Positions 6,906 to 14,706 of a stretch of DNA of 17,069 nucleotides are shown here, piece after piece (within the stretch, counting starts at the first letter, position 1; every line of letters begins with the position of its first letter). A program made the translations under genes and the position numbers. This DNA is from Clostridia bacterium. GTDB lineage: Bacteria > Bacillota > Clostridia > Oscillospirales > Acutalibacteraceae. Location: contig CAAEVU010000148.1 of NCBI GenBank assembly GCA_900759575.1, positions 1-17,069 of the forward strand, written 5' to 3'. Below the pieces are notes generated by a model. It was not told the origin of the DNA and ran no database searches. It worked only from the letters and a program-made list of their open reading frames with translations.

Positions 6906-7844
6906 ATGGCTAAGTATTTTCTCAAACGTGTGGCCTATGGTATCGTCACCCTGTTCGTGCTGGTCACGCTGACCTTTTTCATGCAGCAGCTTCTGCCGGG
7001 CGGCCCGTTTACGGGTGATAAAAATCTGCCCGAGGCCACCATGGAGGCCTTGTACGCCAAGTATGGTCTGGACAAGCCTCTGGCGCTTCAGTATTTGATC
7101 TACCTGGGCAACTGCATCCACGGCGACCTGGGTGTATCCCTTCAGAATAACCGAGAGGTTACCACTGTCATTGCAGAATCTTTTGTGGTGTCTTTTGATG
7201 TGGGTATCCGGGCCATTATCTTTGCCTTTGTGCTGGGCGTGATCCTGGGCACATTTGCTGCCATCAAACGGGGCAGCGCGATGGATACTGTTTGCATGTT
7301 TATCGCCCTAATCGGTGTTTCGGTGCCCAGCTTTATTGTGGCGTCCATCCTGCAATACTTCCTAGCCATGAAGCTGACTATGACCACTGGAACCACCTTC
7401 TTCGCCACCACCGGGTGGGGTCCCTGGAACTCCAAGATCCTGCCTGTGTTCGCGTTGGGATTTGGTTCTCTGGCGCAGATTTCCCGTCTGACCCGTACCT
7501 CCATGTTGGACGTGCTGGGACAGGACTACATCAAGACCGCCAAGGCCAAGGGACTTTCCCAGCCGGCAATCATTTGGAAGCATGCTCTGCGTAACGCCAT
7601 TATGCCGGTTGTCACCGTTTTGGGTCCCATCACGGCAGGCGTGCTCACCGGCGGCTTCGTGGTGGAAAACATCTTTTCCATTCCTGGCATGGGCCGGTAC
7701 TTTGTACAGAGCATCCAGAACCGAGACTACACCTTGATTGCTGGTACCACTATCTTTTACGGCGCGTTCCTGATCGTGGCCAACTTGGTAGTGGACTTGG
7801 TGTACGGCCTGATCGACCCGAGAGTAAAGCTGGAGGAGGGATAA
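6906..7844 (+). CDS. oppB: Oligopeptide-type ABC transporter permease (OppB/DppB)
   Basis: A 312-residue inner-membrane permease subunit. It begins with the family N-terminus (a first helix KYFLKRVAYGIVTLFVLVTLTFFMQQLLPG) and the GLDKPLALQYLIYLGNCIHGDLGVS stretch. About six membrane segments are visible. The EAA coupling loop YIKTAKAKGLSQPAIIWKHALRNAI lies around residues 205-232 and contacts the ATPases. It ends with the conserved FSIPGMGRYFVQSIQNRDY and YGLIDPRVK. ATG 6906 has AGGAGG about 11 nt upstream. The next gene starts only 4 nt after the stop, so both are in one transcript. Confidence 0.95.
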   Translation: MAKYFLKRVAYGIVTLFVLVTLTFFMQQLLPGGPFTGDKNLPEATMEALYAKYGLDKPLALQYLIYLGNCIHGDLGVSLQNNREVTTVIAESFVVSFDVGIRAIIFAFVLGVILGTFAAIKRGSAMDTVCMFIALIGVSVPSFIVASILQYFLAMKLTMTTGTTFFATTGWGPWNSKILPVFALGFGSLAQISRLTRTSMLDVLGQDYIKTAKAKGLSQPAIIWKHALRNAIMPVVTVLGPITAGVLTGGFVVENIFSIPGMGRYFVQSIQNRDYTLIAGTTIFYGAFLIVANLVVDLVYGLIDPRVKLEEG

Positions 7845-7848
7845 ACCC

Positions 7849-8802
7849 ATGGAAAAAATTGACAAGAGCAGGTTTGCCTGGGTGGGAGCCGACCCTGAAA
7901 AACGGGAAAGCATGGCCCGTCCCAGCGTGACCTATTGGAAGGACGCTATGAACCGGCTCAAGAAGAATAAAGTGGCTATGGTTTGTTTGGTCATCATTAT
8001 TCTCATCATTCTGTCTTGTATTGTAGTGCCGTTTATCACTCCTTTTGAGAGCCGTGAGCAGCATTTGACCGAGAGCAGCATGGGCTTCTTCACCCCTTGT
8101 ACCGATTCCCGTTATGAGGGCCAGAACCTGATGCACATCTTCGGTACCGACAAACTGGGCCGTGACCTGCTGGTCCGTACTTTCGAGGGCGGCCGTGTTT
8201 CTTTGACCATTGCGTTTGCAGCGGTGCTGGTGAACCTGATCATCGGTATGATCTACGGCGGCATTTCCGGTTACTTCGGCGGTACGGTAGATAACATCAT
8301 GATGCGTATCGTGGAAGTGATCAACGGTATCCCCTACCTGATCGTTGTGGTGCTGTTGATGATGGTCATGAATCCAGGCATCTTTACCATGGTTGTGGCT
8401 TACGCCACCGTGGGTTGGACGGGCATGGCCCGTCTGGTCCGTGGCCAGTGCCTGAGTTTGAAAAACCAGGAATTCGTGGTGGCCGCGGAGGCCATGGGCG
8501 CCAAGGCTTCTCGTATTATTGGAAAGCACCTGCTGCCCAACACTTTGTCCGTGATTATCATCAACGTGACTTTGGCTGTGCCCAGCGCCATCTTCACCGA
8601 GGCGTTCCTGTCTTACATCGGCATGGGCGTGCCTGTGCCTCAGCCCTCTTGGGGCATGTTGGCTCAGGAAGGCGCCAGCGTGTTCCAGCTGTATCCCTCT
8701 CAGCTGTGGATTCCCGCAATCGCCATCAGCTTGACCATGCTTTCTTTCAACCTGTTAGGCGACGGCCTGCGGGATGCCTTTGACCCGCGCTTGAGGAGGT
8801 GA
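7849..8802 (+). CDS. oppC: Oligopeptide-type ABC transporter permease (OppC/DppC)
   Basis: A 317-residue inner-membrane permease that pairs with OppB. The cytoplasmic N-terminus is followed by the OppC_N segment (YWKDAMNRLKKNKVAMVCLVII) and the family motif HIFGTDKLGRDLLVRTFEGGRVSL. The EAA loop FVVAAEAMGAKASRIIGKHLLPN is near residues 209-232. The end (SYIGMGVPVPQPSWGML, NLLGDGLRDAFDPRLRR) is canonical. ATG 7849 is preceded by GGAGGAGGG inside the end of oppB. The last codons contain the AGGAGG that serves oppD. Confidence 0.95.
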   Translation: MEKIDKSRFAWVGADPEKRESMARPSVTYWKDAMNRLKKNKVAMVCLVIIILIILSCIVVPFITPFESREQHLTESSMGFFTPCTDSRYEGQNLMHIFGTDKLGRDLLVRTFEGGRVSLTIAFAAVLVNLIIGMIYGGISGYFGGTVDNIMMRIVEVINGIPYLIVVVLLMMVMNPGIFTMVVAYATVGWTGMARLVRGQCLSLKNQEFVVAAEAMGAKASRIIGKHLLPNTLSVIIINVTLAVPSAIFTEAFLSYIGMGVPVPQPSWGMLAQEGASVFQLYPSQLWIPAIAISLTMLSFNLLGDGLRDAFDPRLRR

Positions 8803-8807
8803 CCATC

Positions 8808-9836
8808 ATGGCAAAGGATATGAAAAATGTAGTTTTGGACGTAAAAGACCTGCATGTGTCTTTCGATACCTATGCCGGTGAGGTCAAAGCTGTGCGCGGC
8901 GTGACCTTCACCCTGCATGAGGGCGAAGTGCTGGCCATCGTGGGCGAGTCTGGCTGCGGCAAGAGCGTTACCGCCCAGACCGTTATGAAGCTCAACCCCA
9001 TGCCCCCTGCCCGAATCCCCCAGGGCGAGGTCCATCTGGGCGAGCATGACATTGTAAAGGCCAGCGAAAAAGAAATGCAGAAACTTCGGGGCAAGGAAGT
9101 ATCCATGATCTTCCAGGACCCCATGACTTGCTTGAACCCCACCAAGACCGTGGGCAAACAGATCGTGGAAGCCATCCGGCATCACCGGAAGCTGTCCGCG
9201 GCAGAAGCGAAAGAGGAAGCCATCAAATATTTGAAGATGGTAAACATCCCCAATCCGGAAGAGCGCGCCAAGCAGTATCCTCACGAGTTTTCCGGCGGTA
9301 TGCGGCAGCGTGCCATGATCGCCATGGCCCTGTCCTGCAACCCCAAGGTGCTGATCGCCGACGAGCCCACCACCGCATTGGACGTGACCATCCAGGCCCA
9401 GATCATGGACCTGCTGGCAGAGATCAAAGAGGACACCAACACGGCCATCATCCTGATCACCCATGACCTGGGCGTTGTGGCCGGCATGGCAGACCGTGTG
9501 GCTGTTATGTACGCGGGCAAAGTGGTGGAGACCGGCGCTGTGGAAGATATTTTCTACCGCAACTCCCATCCCTATACCCAGGCTTTGCTGAAGAGCTTGC
9601 CCACCGTGGATTCCGACAAGAAAGACCGTCTGGTGTCCATCGCGGGTACTCCTCCGGATCTGCTGAACCCGCCCAAGGGCTGTGCTTTTGCGGCCCGCTG
9701 CGCTCACTGCATGAAGATCTGCCAGGAGGAACAGCCTCCGGAGTTCACCATTTCCGATGGTCATGTAGCGTGCTGCTGGCTGCTCCATCCTGACTGTCCC
9801 AGCGCGGAAGAAAGGGGAGAGAAAGATGTCGACTAA
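8808..9836 (+). CDS. oppD: Oligopeptide-type ABC transporter ATPase (OppD/DppD)
   Basis: A 342-residue ATPase on the cytoplasmic side of the importer. Walker A is GESGCGKS (46-53), the Q-loop is Q103, the signature is FSGGMRQR (161-168), Walker B is VLIADEPT (181-188) and the switch histidine is H219. The oligo_HPY C-terminal domain has a cysteine group C292, C298, C301 and C305, the pattern that binds an iron-sulfur cluster in characterised DppD/OppD proteins. The start is set at ATG 8808, eight nt after AGGAGG at 8794-8799. A GTG at 8799 in the same frame overlaps the ribosome binding site and is rejected. The RBS and the oppC stop overlap, indicating coupling. Confidence 0.95.
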   Translation: MAKDMKNVVLDVKDLHVSFDTYAGEVKAVRGVTFTLHEGEVLAIVGESGCGKSVTAQTVMKLNPMPPARIPQGEVHLGEHDIVKASEKEMQKLRGKEVSMIFQDPMTCLNPTKTVGKQIVEAIRHHRKLSAAEAKEEAIKYLKMVNIPNPEERAKQYPHEFSGGMRQRAMIAMALSCNPKVLIADEPTTALDVTIQAQIMDLLAEIKEDTNTAIILITHDLGVVAGMADRVAVMYAGKVVETGAVEDIFYRNSHPYTQALLKSLPTVDSDKKDRLVSIAGTPPDLLNPPKGCAFAARCAHCMKICQEEQPPEFTISDGHVACCWLLHPDCPSAEERGEKDVD

Positions 9837-10800
9837 AAATAACGAGGTGCTCCTCTCCCTGGAGGACATCTGCAAATACTTTAAAGTGTCCGGCGGCACT
9901 CTGAAAGCCGTGGACCACGTTTCCTTTGACATTCACAAGGGCGAAACCGTGGGCCTGGTGGGTGAATCCGGCTGCGGCAAGTCCACCTTGGGCCGTGTGG
10001 CCATGGGCATTTATGCGCCTACCTCCGGTAAGCTGCACTATAAGGGCAAGGAAGTGAACCTGAAGCACGCCAAGGACCGGTTCAACTATTCCAAGCTGGC
10101 TCAGATCATTTTCCAGGACCCCTATGCCTCTTTGGACCCCCGTATGACGGTTTCCTCCATCATCGAGGAAGGCATGGCCATCCACAACATGTACGATGAA
10201 AAGCGCCGCAAAGAGCGTGTGTACGAATTGCTGGAGATGGTCGGTCTGAACCGGGAACATGCAAACCGGTTCCCCCACGAATTTTCCGGCGGCCAGCGGC
10301 AGCGTATCGGCATTGCCCGTGCGTTGGCCATTGAGCCTGAGTTCATCGTGTGCGACGAGCCCATTTCCGCATTGGACGTGTCCATTCAGTCCCAGGTCAT
10401 CAACCTGCTCCACGACTTGCAGGAGCGTTTGGGCCTGACCTATCTGTTCATCGCCCATGACCTGAACATTGTGAAGTACATCTCCGACCGTATCGCCGTG
10501 ATGTACCTGGGCAATGTGGTGGAGCTGGCCAGTTCTGACGAGCTGTACAAGAACACCCTCCATCCCTATTCCAAGGCTCTGTTGTCGGCAGTGCCCATTC
10601 CGGACCCCAGCCAGGAGGCCCAGAAGAAGCGCATCATCATTTCCGGCGACGTGCCCAGCCCCATCAATACCCCCAAGGGCTGCAACTTTGCAGGCCGCTG
10701 CCCCCAGGCGTGCGACCAGTGCAAAGAGTCCAAGCCCAAGCTTCAAGAGATCACTCCCGGACATTATGTGGCCTGCCATTTGGTACAGCCTCAAAAATAA
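9826..10800 (+). CDS. oppF: Oligopeptide-type ABC transporter ATPase (OppF/DppF)
   Basis: A 324-residue second ATPase, partner of OppD in the heterodimeric motor. Walker A is GESGCGKS (46-53), FQDPYASLDPRMTV is the OppF-type Q-loop region, the signature is FSGGQRQR (153-160), Walker B is FIVCDEP (173-179) and the switch histidine is H211. The oligo_HPY tail contains GCNFAGRCPQACDQC, again a cysteine cluster. The start at ATG 9826 overlaps the end of oppD by 11 nt in a different frame and is preceded by AAAGGGGAG. It is the last gene of the operon; an intrinsic terminator lies 18 nt after its stop. Confidence 0.95.
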   Translation: MSTKNNEVLLSLEDICKYFKVSGGTLKAVDHVSFDIHKGETVGLVGESGCGKSTLGRVAMGIYAPTSGKLHYKGKEVNLKHAKDRFNYSKLAQIIFQDPYASLDPRMTVSSIIEEGMAIHNMYDEKRRKERVYELLEMVGLNREHANRFPHEFSGGQRQRIGIARALAIEPEFIVCDEPISALDVSIQSQVINLLHDLQERLGLTYLFIAHDLNIVKYISDRIAVMYLGNVVELASSDELYKNTLHPYSKALLSAVPIPDPSQEAQKKRIIISGDVPSPINTPKGCNFAGRCPQACDQCKESKPKLQEITPGHYVACHLVQPQK

Positions 10801-10818
10801 GGGAAACGACCATAGTAA

Positions 10819-10852
10819 GTGGCCTTGCCTTTGTGGCAAGGCCACTTTTTTT
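10819..10852 (+). terminator. Intrinsic terminator of the opp operon
   Basis: A perfect 11-bp stem GTGGCCTTGCC / GGCAAGGCCAC with loop TTTGT is followed by seven T's (10846-10852). Confidence 0.95.
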
Positions 10853-10878
10853 GCCATGTGGGAAATTTTCCACATGGC
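10853..10878. repeat. 26-bp near-perfect palindrome after the opp terminator
   Basis: GCCATGTGG (10853-10861) and CCACATGGC (10870-10878) are exact reverse complements around GAAATTTT, which itself nearly pairs (one G-T). It begins at the base after the terminator T-run and has no T-run of its own. It is either a second RNA hairpin or a DNA-binding site. Confidence 0.6.
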
Positions 10879-10945
10879 TTACGTTCAGGTTTAAAATCTG
10901 CTCTCTGTCAGAAAAGTGCAAAAAAATGAGGGTAAAATATAAAAT

Positions 10946-10982
10946 TTGTACCCTTTTAAAGTGGCGGGGAACAGGGTACAAT
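10946..10982 (+). promoter_or_regulatory. Putative promoter/operator of the GH42 gene
   Basis: TACAAT (10977-10982) is a good -10 box, but the 17-nt-upstream position (TTTTAA, 10954-10959) is a poor -35. An inverted repeat TTGTACCC (10946-10953) / GGGTACAA (10974-10981) straddles the whole element and overlaps the -10 box. A poor -35 with flanking operator half-sites suggests regulated transcription. The predicted regulator is not in this window. Confidence 0.5.
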
Positions 10983-11031
10983 GGAAGAAAATCCCCGGCA
11001 AAATGCTGGGAACCTATTGGGAGGAGTTACC

Positions 11032-13056
11032 ATGAAAGCTTTGACGCCAAAATACCCCCACTTGCTTCATGGGGGAGATTACAATCCCGACCAGTGGCTG
11101 GACCGTCCGGACATTCTGGAGGCGGACATCCAGCTGATGAAAGAAGCCCATATCAACTGCGTGTCCGTGGGTATTTTTGCATGGGCCGCCCTGGAACCCC
11201 AGGAGGGCGTGTACCAGTTTGAGTGGTTACAGCAGGTGATCGACCGGCTGTATGAAAACGGCATTTATACCGTTTTGGCCACCCCCTCCGGAGCCAAGCC
11301 CATATGGATGAGCGAGAAGTACCCGGAGATCCGCCGGGTGCGGGCAGACCTTCGCCGGGAAGAGACCGGCGGGCGGCACAACCACTGCCTTACCTCCCCC
11401 TTGTACCGGGAAAAGGTGAAGGCCATCAACACGGCCTTGGCCCAGCGGTTTGCCAATCATCCCGGGGTGATTTTGTGGCACCTTTCCAACGAATACAGCG
11501 GGGCCTGCTATTGCCCCCAGTGCCAGGCGGCGTTCCGCCAGTGGCTGAAGGAAAAATACGGCACCCTGGACAACCTGAACCACCAGTGGTGGAGCCCGTT
11601 CTGGAGCCATACCATCACCGATTGGGAGCAGATCCACGCGCCGGGTCCCCTGGGAGAAAGCAGCGTCCATGGACTGAACCTGGATTGGAAACGGTTTGTG
11701 ACCCATCAGGCCATTGACTTTATGAAGGTGGAGCGCGACGCTGTCAAGGCGGTGAATCCGGATATCCCGGTGACCACCAACTTCATGTACGATTTTTACG
11801 AATACAATTATTTCAAATACAAGGACGAACTGGACGTGATCTCCTGGGACGCCTACCCGGTGTGGCGCAATAAGGACAACACCTCCATGGTGGCGGATTT
11901 TGCCCTGTGGCACGATGTGATGCGCTCCCTGAAACGCCAGCCCTTCCTGATGATGGAATCCACCCCCAGCTACACCAACTGGATGCCCGCGTCCAAAATG
12001 AAGAAACCCGGGCAGCATTTGGCGGCTTCCATGATGGCAGTGGCTCACGGGTCCAATTCGGTGGAGTATTTCCAGTTCCGCAAAAGCCGCGGTTCCTTTG
12101 AGAAATTCCACGGGGCGGTGGTGGACCACTACGGCAAGAGCGATACCCGGGTGTTCCGGGACGTGGCGGAATTGGGGAAGCGGCTGGAAGAGATCGACCA
12201 GGTTTCCCAAAGCAACGTCAACGCCCGGGTGGCCCTGGTGTTTGACATGGAAAACCGGTGGGCTGTGGAGGACGCAGCCGGTCCCCGGAACTGCGGCATC
12301 CACTACGCGGAGCAGGTGAGGGCCCACTATCGGGCGCTGTGGCGCATGGGTGTGCCTGTGGACATTGTGGACGAGGAATGTGACATCAGCGGGTATCAGA
12401 TGGTGATCGCCCCCATGCTGTACATGCTCCGGGCAGGGTTTGAGGAAAAACTCAAGGCCTTTGTGGAACAGGGCGGCATTCTGGTGGGCACATACCACAC
12501 CGGGCTTGTGAACGAAAACGACCTGTGCTATCTGGGCGGCTGGCCCGGCGGCGGGCTGATGGACGTGTTCGGCCTGTGGCATGAGGACACCGACGGTCTG
12601 TACGACGAGGAGAAAAACACCCTGTGCATGAAGGACGGCAGAACTTATGAGATCCGAGAGCTGTGCGCCTTGATCCATCCCAAGGGCGCCCAAGTGCTGG
12701 GTACATACGGGGAAGATTTCTACCAGGGCGAGGCGGCTTTCACCGTGAACCAGTACGGCCAGGGCAAAGCCTATTATCTGGCGGCTCCCTTGGAGGCGGG
12801 ATTCTATCGGGATTTCTACGGGGAGCTGGCACAGGAGCTGGGCCTGGAGCGGGCCCTTCCGGAGATTCCCCCGGAGGGAGTGGAAGCTTGCCTGCGGGAA
12901 ACAGAGGATACTCAGTACCTGTTTGTGCAAAACTACTCCGGTGAAGAACAAAAGGTGACATTGCCGGAAGGATATGCCACCCTGGAGGGTCAGCCGGCAG
13001 GGGAATGTGTCCTTTCCAAGTATGACAGTCAGGTGTTTCAGAGGAAAAAATCGTAA
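11032..13056 (+). CDS. GH42 beta-galactosidase
   Basis: A 674-residue cytoplasmic glycoside hydrolase of family 42 that releases terminal beta-linked galactose from small galactosides. The N-terminus HLLHGGDYNPDQW is diagnostic. The acid/base is E154 in LSNEYSG, and the nucleophile is E309 in PFLMMESTPS. Zinc-site cysteines C119, C159, C161 and C164 (NHCL, CYCPQC) keep the spacing seen in thermophilic GH42 enzymes. A trimerisation domain and a small C-terminal beta domain follow. No signal peptide is seen, so the substrate must be imported. The start is ATG 11032 with GGGAGGAG upstream. An in-frame ATG at 10981 is rejected because it overlaps the putative -10 box. The gene is monocistronic by appearance, separated from opp by a strong terminator. 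Symbol (bga/lacA types vary) left open. Confidence 0.93.
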   Translation: MKALTPKYPHLLHGGDYNPDQWLDRPDILEADIQLMKEAHINCVSVGIFAWAALEPQEGVYQFEWLQQVIDRLYENGIYTVLATPSGAKPIWMSEKYPEIRRVRADLRREETGGRHNHCLTSPLYREKVKAINTALAQRFANHPGVILWHLSNEYSGACYCPQCQAAFRQWLKEKYGTLDNLNHQWWSPFWSHTITDWEQIHAPGPLGESSVHGLNLDWKRFVTHQAIDFMKVERDAVKAVNPDIPVTTNFMYDFYEYNYFKYKDELDVISWDAYPVWRNKDNTSMVADFALWHDVMRSLKRQPFLMMESTPSYTNWMPASKMKKPGQHLAASMMAVAHGSNSVEYFQFRKSRGSFEKFHGAVVDHYGKSDTRVFRDVAELGKRLEEIDQVSQSNVNARVALVFDMENRWAVEDAAGPRNCGIHYAEQVRAHYRALWRMGVPVDIVDEECDISGYQMVIAPMLYMLRAGFEEKLKAFVEQGGILVGTYHTGLVNENDLCYLGGWPGGGLMDVFGLWHEDTDGLYDEEKNTLCMKDGRTYEIRELCALIHPKGAQVLGTYGEDFYQGEAAFTVNQYGQGKAYYLAAPLEAGFYRDFYGELAQELGLERALPEIPPEGVEACLRETEDTQYLFVQNYSGEEQKVTLPEGYATLEGQPAGECVLSKYDSQVFQRKKS

Positions 13057-13060
13057 GATA

Positions 13061-13075
13061 CCGGGAATTTCCCGG
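13061..13075. repeat. Small palindrome after the GH42 gene
   Basis: CCGGGAATTTCCCGG, a 7-bp inverted repeat around one base, lies a few bases after the stop codon. There is no T-run, so it is not a convincing terminator by itself. The rest of the 207-nt gap to prs is A-rich and must hold the prs promoter. TTCCTG (13151-13156) and TATATG (13173-13178), 16 nt apart, are one weak candidate. A 6-bp hairpin GGCGGA/TCCGCC sits at 13200-13214. Confidence 0.4.
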
Positions 13076-13263
13076 CGGGGAAGCACAAAACTGGGCAAAA
13101 AATAGAGATAAAAATTGTTCGGTACGGCAAAAATGGAAAAATAAAAAGACTTCCTGTAGAAAACGTTCCGGATATATGTTAAGATTCTATTAAGAGACAG
13201 GCGGAAAATCCGCCTTGAGCACCCATGTTTTTCCAAGAAGGAAAAGAAAGGAAAGACCTGAAT

Positions 13264-14442
13264 ATGGAACAATCGGCTCAGTTTTTTTTCAGCCCTGAAA
13301 ACCGTGTAGCCCCCCTGGGGATCGTCGCCCTGGAAGGAGCGGAGGACCTGGCCAACGAAATTGAAGCACATCTGGTGCGGTGGGCAAACCAGGCGGGTAT
13401 GAACGTGGACAGTTTCCGCATTGGATGCAGCTGCCCCCGGTTCTCCTCGGGAGACGGCAAAGGCATCCTCAGCAGCTCTGTGCGGGGATATGATTTGTAC
13501 TACATTGTGGACGTGGGCAATTACAGCTGCACCTACAAATATTTCGGCCAAGAAAACCACATGTCCCCGGACGATCATTTTCAGGACTTGAAACGGTTGA
13601 TCCAGGCCGCCATGGGCAAAGCCCATCGGATCAACGTGGTGATGCCCCTGCTGTATGGCGGGCGTCAGCACCGGAGAAGCTATCGGGAGTCCCTGGACTG
13701 CGCGTTTGCGCTGCAGGAGCTGAAGAGCATGGGCGTGGACAGCGTCGTCACCTTTGACGCCCACGACCCCCGTGTTTCCAATGCTGTGCCCCTGATGAGT
13801 TTTGACAACCTGATGCCTTCCTATCAGGTGCTCAAAGCGATGTTCCGCAATTTCCCCGACATTTCTACAGATCGGGAGAGCTTCATGGTGGTCAGCCCCG
13901 ATGAAGGCGCTTTGAACCGGAACATGTATTACGCTTCCGTGCTGGGAGTGGAACTGGGCATGTTCTACAAGCGCCGGGACTATTCTCGGATTGTGGATGG
14001 CCGCAATCCCATTGTGGCCCACGAATATCTGGGTTCCGACGTAGCCGGCAAGGATGTGTTCGTTTCCGACGACATCATTTCCTCCGGCGAATCCATGCTG
14101 GACATCGCCTACAATCTGAAGGCCCGGAAAGCCAAGCGGATCTTCACCTATGCCACTTACGCCATCTTCACCAACGGTCTGGAAGCGTTTGACAAGGCTT
14201 ACCAGGAAGGTGTGATCGACGGTGTGTTCGGCTCCAACCTGACCTACCGCACGGAAGAGCTAAAGAACCGTCCTTGGTTCTACGAAGTGGATGTTTCCAA
14301 GTATATCGCTTACTTCATTTCCGCCATGAACCACGACATGTCCGTCAGCGCCATGATCGATCCCCATGAGAAGATCAAGGCCCTTTTGGAGCGCCGCCGT
14401 AAGGAATTGAGCACCCAGCAAGGCGCCCAGCTGTCCTTCTAA
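13264..14442 (+). CDS. prs: Ribose-phosphate pyrophosphokinase (PRPP synthetase), clostridial long form
   Basis: A 392-residue cytoplasmic enzyme that makes PRPP from ribose 5-phosphate and ATP for nucleotide, histidine and NAD synthesis. It is longer than the classical ~315-residue enzyme, as in many Clostridia. Visible landmarks are YIVDVGNYS, the first phosphoribosyltransferase-like half with VVMPLLYGGRQHRRS (125-139), and the catalytic-loop equivalent VVTFDAHDPR (161-170) with H167. VVSPDEGALNRN (209-220) and the PRPP-binding loop VFVSDDIISSGES (265-277) follow. The start is ATG 13264 with AAAGGAAAG about 9 nt upstream. An in-frame ATG at 13225 lacks a ribosome binding site. It stands alone, between non-coding stretches on both sides. 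Confidence 0.88.
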   Translation: MEQSAQFFFSPENRVAPLGIVALEGAEDLANEIEAHLVRWANQAGMNVDSFRIGCSCPRFSSGDGKGILSSSVRGYDLYYIVDVGNYSCTYKYFGQENHMSPDDHFQDLKRLIQAAMGKAHRINVVMPLLYGGRQHRRSYRESLDCAFALQELKSMGVDSVVTFDAHDPRVSNAVPLMSFDNLMPSYQVLKAMFRNFPDISTDRESFMVVSPDEGALNRNMYYASVLGVELGMFYKRRDYSRIVDGRNPIVAHEYLGSDVAGKDVFVSDDIISSGESMLDIAYNLKARKAKRIFTYATYAIFTNGLEAFDKAYQEGVIDGVFGSNLTYRTEELKNRPWFYEVDVSKYIAYFISAMNHDMSVSAMIDPHEKIKALLERRRKELSTQQGAQLSF

Positions 14443-14671
14443 GGGTTGCACCCCAGGCAAGTCGCGGGGTCGTGCGCTTTGCTTACTCCCAGCGCAGGGA
14501 GGGGTTAAAGCGCTGTCCGCGGTTATTAACTCTGCCGGAGTCGTTCTCTCTTGCTTTTTGCTCTCCGTTTGCAGTGAATCCACCGGCGCGGACGTGTATT
14601 TGTGTCCAGAACAGCGCGGGCGTAAGCCCGCCGCCCAATGTGCGATTTGGGTCCAGCGTCACGCTGGGGGG
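14443..14671 (+). other. Structured non-coding stretch between prs and the T-box promoter
   Basis: No credible ORF. A chain of stem-loops is visible. GCAC-CCC / GGG-(TC)-GTGC (14448-14475) lies right after the prs stop and is the best, but T-poor, terminator candidate. CAGCGC/GCGCTG is at 14490-14515, GGAC/GTCC at 14590-14607, and GCGGGC-GTAA-GCCCGC at 14616-14631. CCAGCGT-C-ACGCTGG is at 14653-14667. The last three in a row look like a repetitive-element or small-RNA-like unit, but the identity is unknown. Confidence 0.45.
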
Positions 14672-14700
14672 TTTACAAATTGGGAGAAAGCGCATATAAT
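14672..14700 (+). promoter_or_regulatory. Sigma-A promoter of the T-box-cysE-cysS transcript
   Basis: TTTACA (14672-14677), 17 nt, then a perfect TATAAT (14695-14700). Predicted start near 14707, at the 5' foot of T-box Stem I. Confidence 0.88.
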
Positions 14701-14706
14701 AGGGGC

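Noticed and set aside
8799..8807. GTG start for oppD three codons upstream
   Set aside because: The GTG overlaps the AGGAGG site by one base; the ATG at 8808 has ideal spacing.
10981..11031. N-terminal extension of the GH42 protein from ATG 10981
   Set aside because: The codon overlaps the putative -10 box, and the conserved GH42 N-terminus begins just after ATG 11032, which has a good ribosome binding site.
13225..13263. N-terminal extension of PRPP synthetase from ATG 13225
   Set aside because: No ribosome binding site upstream of 13225, while AAAGGAAAG precedes ATG 13264.
11227..14022. 931-codon minus-strand open frame across the GH42 and prs genes
   Set aside because: It is antisense to two clearly recognisable enzymes, has no plausible ribosome binding site, and its composition (His, Val, Pro, Gly rich) is that of the complement of GC-biased coding DNA.
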